Positions 1 to 4,702 of a DNA stretch of 6,921 bases are shown in pieces. Source of the stretch: Rhodocyclaceae bacterium. Lineage in GTDB: Bacteria; Pseudomonadota; Gammaproteobacteria; Burkholderiales; Rhodocyclaceae. Each line of letters opens with the position of its first letter. Position 1 is the first letter of the stretch. The notes beneath the pieces were generated by a model. The model searched no databases. It was not told the origin of the DNA and saw only the letters and a program-made list of their open reading frames with translations. The stretch spans positions 1 to 6,921 of the forward strand of contig JANYAW010000380.1 in NCBI GenBank assembly GCA_025361105.1, written 5' to 3'. The translations under genes and the position numbers were made by a program.

Positions 1-102
1 CAATCCGGAAAGCTCAAGGATGAGCACTAGCAGAGCGAGAAATACCAGCACTGACAGCACTTGTGAGTAGCGCCGTAAGGCCTCAATGTAGCGATGCGTC
101 AT
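1..102 (-). CDS. Unidentified protein, N-terminal fragment with hydrophobic segment
   Basis: An open frame starts at the ATG complementary to 100-102 and runs off the left edge after 34 codons. The visible peptide begins MTHRYIEALRRYSQ, which is basic, and continues with about 20 mostly hydrophobic residues (rich in L, V, F, A). This is typical of a signal anchor or first membrane helix with a cytoplasmic N-terminus. It begins 34 bp after the ABM gene on the same strand, so it may belong to the same transcript. The Shine-Dalgarno is weak (AGAAG about 7 nt before the ATG). The frame stays open upstream into the ABM gene, but I saw no better ATG there. Too little is present to name a family. 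Confidence 0.5.
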   Translation of the reverse strand, partial: MTHRYIEALRRYSQVLSVLVFLALLVLILELSGL

Positions 103-136
103 TGTTCGCTTCTGCGTGTAGGCGGTGCTTGGATTT

Positions 137-463
137 TCATGAGGGCGAACAAACCGATGTCGGTGATTCAGTCAAAGCGATAATTTGGTAGTGCGACACG
201 ACTGGAAACGGTTCATAAAAATGATGCAGCAGTGCCTTCCACTGTTGATATTGCGCGGAGCCGCGAAAGCCAACTTCGTGTGCTTCGAGGGTGTCCCATT
301 CGACCAGCAAAAGATATTCATCAGCGCGCTCGATGCAGCGTTGCAGCGTATGCGATAAGCATCCGGGCATTGCCGCGATGATCTGCTGCGCTTGAGCAAA
401 TGCCAATTCAAATTCCGCCGATTGACCGGCGCGAATGTGTAGCGGCGCAACCTCCAGAAACAT
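137..463 (-). CDS. Small antibiotic-biosynthesis-monooxygenase (ABM) domain protein
   Basis: This 108-residue protein looks like a stand-alone ABM-family domain, a dimeric ferredoxin-like fold. It opens with MFLEVAPLHIRAGQSAEFE (a first beta strand, then a helix). It continues with a MPGCLSHTLQRC segment around 32-43, the strand YLLLVEWDTLEAHEVGFR at 50-67, and QYQQWKALLHHFYEPFP at 71-87, which is typical of this subgroup. About 13 residues at the C-terminus (TESPTSVCSPS) look like a disordered tail beyond the usual end. Family members include quinol or polyketide oxygenases, haem-degrading enzymes and many proteins of unknown role, so the substrate cannot be read from sequence. The ATG lies 8 bp after the fabY stop with no clear Shine-Dalgarno, which suggests translational coupling to fabY. 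It has no membrane segment and is probably cytoplasmic. Confidence 0.8.
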   Translation of the reverse strand: MFLEVAPLHIRAGQSAEFELAFAQAQQIIAAMPGCLSHTLQRCIERADEYLLLVEWDTLEAHEVGFRGSAQYQQWKALLHHFYEPFPVVSHYQIIALTESPTSVCSPS

Positions 464-471
464 CGAACTGA

Positions 472-2388
472 TTAGGTCATGTCGCCGAAAGGATTGCTCG
501 TCGGCAAATCTATCGGATGCGCAAATCCCGGCAAGGTGACGCGGGACGAATCAATGGTAATTGCCGATTCGTCGATCATGTTTTCGCCGAATTGATAAAT
601 GGTTTGCAAGTTGCCGCGCGAGGCTTCTGCGTCGTAGGCCGCCGCGTGTTTGCGGGTCGCTTCGCGGCGCGTTGTGTAATCCGCAAACGCCACTTCGCCA
701 TAGCGTTTCTTGAGCATTTTCTCCACCAGTTGTGGCGAATACACGGCAGCGGTGGCGTTGTTGCCGCCGAATCCTTTGGAGTTCAAAAATGCCACATCGC
801 GCGCGCCAATGCCCTCTGCAATATCGCGATTGGATATTTGCAAGCGCTCGGCATAAACATCATCGGCAACTTTATCTATGGTCTTGATGCCCGGCATGAT
901 GCCGTATTTGAATACGCCAAGTGACGACATCAATTGATCACCACTAGCCGGCGCGAGCGGGTGGCCGACGTAGGCTTTGACTGCGGTGACCGGCCAATTT
1001 TTAATATCGAACGCACGCGCCACAGTGTCCAAAATCAAGGATTCGGTGACGCGATTTTGTGGTGTGCTCGAACCATGGGCCTGGACAAAACTGCGCTCGC
1101 GCACCGTATCCGCGCCGACAATCGCGACGGCTGAAGCGACCGCTTTTGCCATCGTGATGTAGTTGCCCGCGCCTGGTCCGGGAATCGATTTTTTGTAGCC
1201 ATCGGCATTCACAAAAACATCGCTCACCGCGCCATGAATATCTGCGCCAAGTTGCATCGCCAATGCATCGTCCATCAGCACCACGTATTGCGCGGACTCG
1301 GACAAAGTGAAACCACAATTTTCGCCGAAGGGTCGACTGGAACGACGATAGTCACAATGCGCGACATCGACACCGTCGAGCTTGGCCAAATTTTCGGCAG
1401 TGGCCAGCGCACCCATCGTTGCGTAGCCTTCGATGATTTCCGATACCACTGGCGCTTCGGTGCAACCCACCACGACAACCCGCCGACGACCATTACGGAT
1501 GTCGTCCACACCGAGGCGCAAGTTGTACAAAAAACTGGCGCAAGCGCCGGTCACCGCGCCGGTCACACCCACGCTGCCGAGCACATAGGCATTCACAAAA
1601 TCGGCTGGCATGGTGTTCAGGCCCAACGGTAATTGACGTGCCGAAACGCGCTCGCCTTTTAGCCGCGCTTGCATCATGCCGCCGTTGCCGTTTTCGTCCA
1701 ATTGGCTCATGCCGCTGGCCGCGAACACGCCAATTTCATCGGGATGCACTGCATTGGCAATCGTCTTCCAATCTATGCCGATGGAATGCACCGCATCAGA
1801 CGCAGCCGTCACCGCCAATTGCACGCCGCGCGGATGCGAGCGCGAGTTGTAATGATCGGCAGGGTCAAAACCCGATGGCAATTGTCCGGCAGATTTGACC
1901 GGTAAATCGCGCGTGCTGGCAATCAAACCATTAAAGCCCGACGCCACAGTGACGTGCGCCAAAGCGCTCGACGAAGCGTCTGTGGGCATCACGACCGACC
2001 ACGACAGCGGCAAAGGTTGCGGCAATTGTTTGACCGGCAAAGTGAAAGTGAAGGGCGCATCGGCGCTCGCCGCCAAGTCAATTTTCTGATGCGTCAGCAC
2101 AGCGGTATCGTCAAATGCTTCAATGCGGCGAATCAGCGTGGAATCCAGAATTTGCTGATTGAACTTGGCCGCCACTTCGTGCGGGTCAAATGCGTTGCCG
2201 TCGGCATCGACATACTGGCTTTCGGAATAGGTCACCAGCTTCATCAGCGTGGCGAGGCCGACCAAAGTTTCCTCGCGCATTTGTTCCGGCAGCGATTCGA
2301 TCACCATGCGCCGATAACCATGATGAAACGAACTGCGACCAGCGGCATTGAATCCACCAAAACCAACGATTACGGGAAGTCGAGACAT
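472..2388 (-). CDS. fabY: Beta-ketoacyl-ACP synthase FabY (fatty-acid synthesis initiation)
   Basis: A 638-residue thiolase-fold ketoacyl synthase that I recognise as FabY-like. The opening SRLPVIVGFGGFNAAGRSSF and the distinctive extra N-terminal region (about 1-170) match the Pseudomonas aeruginosa PA5174 type, which is about 630 residues. In that species FabY condenses acetyl-CoA with malonyl-ACP and replaces FabH as the main initiator. The catalytic residues are visible: nucleophile C283 in TGACASFLYN, H438 in QAHGSSTP, K471 and H476 in KAYVGHPLAP, and the glycine-rich FLNSKGFGGNNA loop at 534-545. The C-terminal tail (about 550-638) contains the family-typical KRYGEVAFADYTTRREATR and FGENMIDESAI stretches. 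The ATG has a good AGGAG 7 nt upstream, supporting this start. The gene is cytoplasmic, with its own upstream gap of 123 bp, and is followed at 8 bp by the ABM gene. It appears intact. Confidence 0.93.
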   Translation of the reverse strand: MSRLPVIVGFGGFNAAGRSSFHHGYRRMVIESLPEQMREETLVGLATLMKLVTYSESQYVDADGNAFDPHEVAAKFNQQILDSTLIRRIEAFDDTAVLTHQKIDLAASADAPFTFTLPVKQLPQPLPLSWSVVMPTDASSSALAHVTVASGFNGLIASTRDLPVKSAGQLPSGFDPADHYNSRSHPRGVQLAVTAASDAVHSIGIDWKTIANAVHPDEIGVFAASGMSQLDENGNGGMMQARLKGERVSARQLPLGLNTMPADFVNAYVLGSVGVTGAVTGACASFLYNLRLGVDDIRNGRRRVVVVGCTEAPVVSEIIEGYATMGALATAENLAKLDGVDVAHCDYRRSSRPFGENCGFTLSESAQYVVLMDDALAMQLGADIHGAVSDVFVNADGYKKSIPGPGAGNYITMAKAVASAVAIVGADTVRERSFVQAHGSSTPQNRVTESLILDTVARAFDIKNWPVTAVKAYVGHPLAPASGDQLMSSLGVFKYGIMPGIKTIDKVADDVYAERLQISNRDIAEGIGARDVAFLNSKGFGGNNATAAVYSPQLVEKMLKKRYGEVAFADYTTRREATRKHAAAYDAEASRGNLQTIYQFGENMIDESAITIDSSRVTLPGFAHPIDLPTSNPFGDMT

Positions 2389-2407
2389 TGGATAACTCCT
2401 GTGGCGC

Positions 2408-2424
2408 TGTGCCTTGTTGGCACA
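2408..2424 (-). promoter_or_regulatory. Small hairpin in the fabY 5' leader
   Basis: TGTGCC and GGCACA form a perfect 6-bp stem with a 5-nt loop, 19 nt before the fabY ATG. On the coding strand a T6 run precedes the stem rather than following it, so this is not an intrinsic terminator. It could affect leader folding or be a protein site. It is small enough to be chance. Confidence 0.3.
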
Positions 2425-2439
2425 AAAAACCTGTCCCGC

Positions 2440-2468
2440 AGTCTAACGCAGGTGTTCGTGTCTGCTAA
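2440..2468 (-). promoter_or_regulatory. Candidate fabY promoter
   Basis: On the minus strand, TTAGCA (2463-2468) and TAGACT (2440-2445) are separated by 17 bp, each matching 4 of 6 bases of the sigma-70 consensus. The implied start near 2433 gives a leader of about 45 nt. The -35 box lies 5 bp downstream of repeat copy A. This is the best candidate by eye, but weak. Confidence 0.3.
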
Positions 2469-2473
2469 CTTCG

Positions 2474-2498
2474 CCAGTTGGTGCTGGGGATACGCCGT
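2474..2498 (-). repeat. 25-bp direct repeat, copy A
   Basis: On the plus strand this reads CCAGTTGGTGCTGG, then GG, then ATACGCCGT. It matches copy B at 3886-3910 in 23 of 25 positions, in the same orientation; only the two bases at 2488-2489 differ. It sits between the reductase stop and fabY, 85 nt before the fabY ATG. The outer CCAG and CTGG of the 14-nt block can pair as a 4-bp stem with a 6-nt loop. Similarity stops abruptly on both sides. Confidence 0.75.
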
Positions 2499-2511
2499 TG
2501 CGTGGCCTGTC

Positions 2512-3681
2512 CTATAACCAAGCTGGCATTTGCGCCGCCAGCGCTTGCCGCTCTGTCGTCGCGCTACCTAACAATGCGAAGCCAAGTGGTTTTGCATCCG
2601 CACCAACAAAAAAAGCCCGCACACCATCAGCACCAACTTCCTCCTGCCATACGCCGTTGCTGCCCTGCGGTGGGGGGCACACGACCGTCGGACAAGCGGG
2701 TGTTTTAACCACGATGGGCATTGCCGCGTAATGCAATTCGGTGAGCGTACCGGCCAGGGTTTTTGCCATTGCGCGGGCTTGCGCCATGATGGGCAGAATG
2801 AATGGAAGATTTAGGCCACCGACTTCCGTGCAGTCACCCAGTGCGTAGATCGGCGCTTGGTCTTTACCGGCGTTGACCTGCAGATGGCCATTCACCACGA
2901 TGCCCCGATTGACGGGCAATCCGCTGGCTTTGGCAAGTGCTGTTTCTGGGATTAAACCTATCGCCGACAAAACAATATCTGCATTGTGAGACGCGCCGTG
3001 ATTGTCAGTCAGGCGATAGTGATGTGCAGATTTTTCGACGTGGGCGATGCCGGTGTTGAAGTGAAATTTCACACCTGCGTTTTCCATGCGCTGTTGGAAG
3101 AATGCGGCGGCGTGCGTGGGCAGCAAACGCCCCAAGGCTTGCGGGGCGAGATCGAATACTTCAACTTCAAAACCACCGTGGCGTAAATCGTTGGCGAACT
3201 CGCAGCCGATTAGTCCGGCACCGAGTATCGCTACGCGCTTTTTGCCGTCGCTTTTGCCACCTAAGGCGCGACGAAATTCGGCGTAGTGATCCAGATGGTT
3301 GACTGACAAAACATCCTCGGCGCCGTCGCCCGCGAGGCTCAAGCGTATCGGGCGTGCGCCGAGTGCCAGCACCAAGTGTTGATACTCAAAATCGCCGATC
3401 GAAGTTGCTACTGTGGCGGACTGCGCGTCTATCGCTGTCACTTGCACATCCGAATGAATCTGCATCTTGAGTTGCGCGGCGAGTGCGTCGCGCTGCGTCA
3501 TCATCAATTGTTCGACGCTTTTTCCGGCGGCCAAGGCATTGGATAAATTCGGCTTGGAATAAAAACCACCGGCATCGGCACTGATCAAAGTGATGCCGAT
3601 GTTGGCATCGAGCTTGCGCAGTTCGCGAGCGAGGCTGACGCCCGCCATGCCTGAACCAACAATCAGCACGCCCGCGTTCAT
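2512..3681 (-). CDS. FAD-dependent NAD(P)H rubredoxin reductase (AlkT/RubB type)
   Basis: This 389-residue flavoprotein moves electrons from NAD(P)H through FAD to rubredoxin, the first step of supplying AlkB. An N-terminal FAD Rossmann motif, VLIVGSGMAG, has glycines at 9, 11 and 14. The GFYSKPNLSNALA segment near 39-51 is typical of the family. A second dinucleotide motif for NAD(P)H, VAILGAGLIGCEF, lies at 150-162. The second FAD contact, IYALGDC, ends at 284. The C-terminal MPIVVKTPACPTVVCPPP at 321-338 resembles the small domain of Pseudomonas rubredoxin reductases. The length fits the family. It has no Shine-Dalgarno space of its own, because its ATG follows the TAG of the rubredoxin gene with no base between, so translation is very likely coupled. 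It is cytoplasmic. The name rubB or alkT would suit, but I leave the symbol blank because naming varies among genera. Confidence 0.92.
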   Translation of the reverse strand: MNAGVLIVGSGMAGVSLARELRKLDANIGITLISADAGGFYSKPNLSNALAAGKSVEQLMMTQRDALAAQLKMQIHSDVQVTAIDAQSATVATSIGDFEYQHLVLALGARPIRLSLAGDGAEDVLSVNHLDHYAEFRRALGGKSDGKKRVAILGAGLIGCEFANDLRHGGFEVEVFDLAPQALGRLLPTHAAAFFQQRMENAGVKFHFNTGIAHVEKSAHHYRLTDNHGASHNADIVLSAIGLIPETALAKASGLPVNRGIVVNGHLQVNAGKDQAPIYALGDCTEVGGLNLPFILPIMAQARAMAKTLAGTLTELHYAAMPIVVKTPACPTVVCPPPQGSNGVWQEEVGADGVRAFFVGADAKPLGFALLGSATTERQALAAQMPAWL

Positions 3682-3846
3682 CTAAATTTCCTGCATTTCA
3701 AAATCGGCTTTAGCGACACCGCAATCGGGGCAGGCCCACGATTCCGGCACATCGCTCCACGCCGTTCCAGCGGCGATGCCGTGCTCCGGGTCGCCGTCGG
3801 CTTCGGAATAAACATAACCACAAACGATGCAAACGTAGGTTTTCAT
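3682..3846 (-). CDS. Rubredoxin, AlkG2-type (54 residues)
   Basis: A complete one-iron rubredoxin. The Fe(Cys)4 site is CIVCG (C6, C9) and CPDCG (C39, C42). Between them are the conserved YVYSEADGDPEHGIAAGTAW stretch and DVPESWACP. The second CxxCG is followed directly by VAKADFE, with no inserted arginine, which is the AlkG2 pattern. In the published AlkG1/AlkG2 comparison, AlkG2-type proteins could support alkane hydroxylation in place of AlkG. The start is MKTYVC, preceded by GAAAGA. A longer in-frame start at 3942 would add 32 non-rubredoxin residues and overlap the rubrerythrin gene, so it is unlikely. The TAG stop abuts the reductase ATG. Role: carries single electrons from the reductase to AlkB, and possibly to rubrerythrin. 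Confidence 0.93.
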   Translation of the reverse strand: MKTYVCIVCGYVYSEADGDPEHGIAAGTAWSDVPESWACPDCGVAKADFEMQEI

Positions 3847-3885
3847 TTTTGATCTTTCTTTAATAAAAGTGTCAGCGTGATTTTC

Positions 3886-3910
3886 CCAGTTGGTGCTGGT
3901 AATACGCCGT
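3886..3910 (-). repeat. 25-bp direct repeat, copy B
   Basis: Plus-strand CCAGTTGGTGCTGG, then TA, then ATACGCCGT, identical to copy A at 2474-2498 except for two adjacent bases. It lies in the 76-bp gap between rubrerythrin and the AlkG2-type rubredoxin, 39 nt before the rubredoxin ATG and 12 bp after the rubrerythrin stop. Copies A and B are about 1.4 kb apart and bracket exactly the rubredoxin-reductase pair. I could not identify the element. A dispersed intergenic repeat or a shared leader or operator element are both possible. Confidence 0.75.
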
Positions 3911-3922
3911 GAAAATAAATAA

Positions 3923-4399
3923 TCAGACAGTAATGGAGGCAAGTTGCGCGCGGTAGTGTGCCGCGTGCTTCTCTTCCACCCGCGCCAGTGCTGCGAAGCG
4001 TTTTGCCGCCTTGGCTAAGGTGTTGGCAAAGAATTCTGCGTGCTCCTTCGATTCGGCAATTTGCTCGTCAATTTCCTTCACTGCAGCGGCATGGCCTTCT
4101 GCTTCTGCGGCGTGGCGAAATGACGGATACATTTCGGTGTATTCATAAGTCTCGCCATCTATCGCATATTGCAAACATTGCGACGGGGTGAGTGATGCGG
4201 CAGGATAAAGCAGATCGAGATGACCGAAGGCGTGCTGGACTTCTTGATCGGCGGTGGCTTCAAATGCTTTGGCGCTTGCCTCGTCGCCAGCGGCGCGGCA
4301 GAGTTTGGCGAAATAGCGATATTTGATGTGCGCCATCGACTCGCCGGCAAATGCGGATTCAAGGTTTTTGATCGTGGGTGACTGAAGTTGCGTTGCCAT
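3923..4399 (-). CDS. Rubrerythrin, short form without rubredoxin domain
   Basis: A 158-residue ferritin-like diiron protein, probably an NADH-linked peroxidase that reduces H2O2 to water using electrons from rubredoxin. Expected iron ligands are visible in order: E20 in AFAGESMAH, E53 and H56 in DQEVQHAFGH, E86 and E89 in YEYTEMYPSF, and E142 and H145 in RVEEKHAAHY. The ExxH pairs and the spacing fit the rubrerythrin four-helix bundle. The protein ends right after this domain, so the C-terminal rubredoxin module of classical rubrerythrins is absent and an external donor is required. One is encoded 76 bp downstream. The start is supported by AAGGAG about 7 nt upstream. It is cytoplasmic with no signal peptide. 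The 123-bp gap before it holds a plausible promoter, so it may be transcribed separately from alkB. Peroxidase activity is inferred from family. Confidence 0.9.
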   Translation of the reverse strand: MATQLQSPTIKNLESAFAGESMAHIKYRYFAKLCRAAGDEASAKAFEATADQEVQHAFGHLDLLYPAASLTPSQCLQYAIDGETYEYTEMYPSFRHAAEAEGHAAAVKEIDEQIAESKEHAEFFANTLAKAAKRFAALARVEEKHAAHYRAQLASITV

Positions 4400-4466
4400 G
4401 GTGCGTCTCCTTAAGGATTAGTCCGAGTGAAATACCCGGCTGACGCTTCGCATGGTAGCGACCTTC

Positions 4467-4476
4467 AATAGCTATT
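4467..4476. promoter_or_regulatory. Palindrome AATAGCTATT, candidate operator half of a pair
   Basis: A perfect 10-bp palindrome falling at about +2 to +11 of the predicted rubrerythrin transcript. A related site, ATAGCTAT, is at 4503-4510, with centres 35 bp apart. Sites on both sides of the -10 box would suit a repressor. The regulator is unknown. Confidence 0.35.
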
Positions 4477-4484
4477 TCCAATGA

Positions 4485-4513
4485 CTTATAACAATTCCAT
4501 AGATAGCTATTAA
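4485..4513 (-). promoter_or_regulatory. Candidate rubrerythrin promoter
   Basis: On the minus strand, TTAATA (4508-4513, 4/6 match) and TATAAG (4485-4490, 5/6 match) are spaced by 17 bp. The predicted start near 4478 gives a leader of about 78 nt. The -35 box overlaps the inverted repeat at 4499-4521. Confidence 0.4.
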
Positions 4514-4521
4514 CTATCCAT
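4499..4521. repeat. Inverted repeat just after the alkB-linked rubredoxin
   Basis: ATAGATAG (4499-4506) and CTATCCAT (4514-4521) form an 8-bp stem with one G-U wobble around a 7-nt loop. It begins directly after the rubredoxin stop. It is A+T-rich and lacks a following T run, so it is a poor intrinsic terminator. It contains ATAGCTAT (4503-4510) and overlaps the -35 of the predicted rubrerythrin promoter, so an operator or a 3'-end stabilising hairpin are both possible. Confidence 0.4.
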
Positions 4522-4522
4522 T

Positions 4523-4693
4523 TCACAGTGTTGATTCGTTGACGAAATCTTCTTTGCCACGCACGGAGCAATCGGGGCAGACAAAATCGTCTGGCAGGTC
4601 GGCAAATTTTGTCCCTGGCGGAAAGCCTTCGTGGGCGTCGCCCTTGGCTTCGTCATAACGATAGGCGCAGTCGGGGCAGAAATAAATTGCCAT
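4523..4693 (-). CDS. Rubredoxin, AlkG1-type (56 residues), partner gene of alkB
   Basis: A second complete rubredoxin, easily missed because of its size. It begins MAIYFCPDCAYRYDEAKGD and has two CPDC pairs (C6/C9 and C39/C42) forming the Fe(Cys)4 site, with EGFPPGT and FADLPDDFVCP between them. After the second pair it reads SVRGKEDF, one residue longer than the other rubredoxin (GVAKADF) and with an arginine. This is the AlkG1 signature, also seen in mycobacterial RubA. In published complementation work AlkG1-type proteins did not replace AlkG in alkane hydroxylation, so its exact role is uncertain despite its position. Its ATG is 9 bp after the alkB stop, and the alkB TAG lies within the TAGGAG Shine-Dalgarno, so the two genes are surely cotranscribed and probably coupled. 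Confidence 0.93.
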   Translation of the reverse strand: MAIYFCPDCAYRYDEAKGDAHEGFPPGTKFADLPDDFVCPDCSVRGKEDFVNESTL

Positions 4694-4702
4694 CGGTCGC
4701 TC

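Noticed and set aside
120..140. Overlapping ATGA start after the ABM gene
   Set aside because: The frame opened by this ATG ends after 18 codons. The downstream hydrophobic protein is in another frame and starts at 102.
725..750. Partial similarity of CCAGTTGTGG and AATACACGG to the 25-bp repeat
   Set aside because: It requires several gaps and lies within conserved fabY coding sequence (YSPQLVEKM), so it is coincidental.
2408..2430. Intrinsic terminator between the reductase and fabY (hairpin with an A/T run)
   Set aside because: The homopolymer run is on the wrong side of the stem for minus-strand transcription, and no plus-strand gene ends here.
1954..2517. 187-codon open frame on the plus strand over the fabY 5' region
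   Set aside because: It is antisense to a clearly recognised fabY, has an arginine- and glutamine-rich composition typical of an opposite-strand shadow, and matches no family I recognise.
2628..2660. Possible third copy of the 25-bp repeat inside the reductase gene (CAGCACCAACT and ATACGCCGTTGC)
   Set aside because: The two pieces are in opposite relative orientations, lie in conserved coding sequence, and 11-12-base matches are expected by chance in a window this size.
3847..3942. Longer in-frame start for the AlkG2-type rubredoxin, giving 86 residues
   Set aside because: The extra 32 residues do not look like rubredoxin, overlap the rubrerythrin 3' end and read through repeat copy B. The start at 3846 has a reasonable GAAAGA and gives a standard 54-residue rubredoxin.
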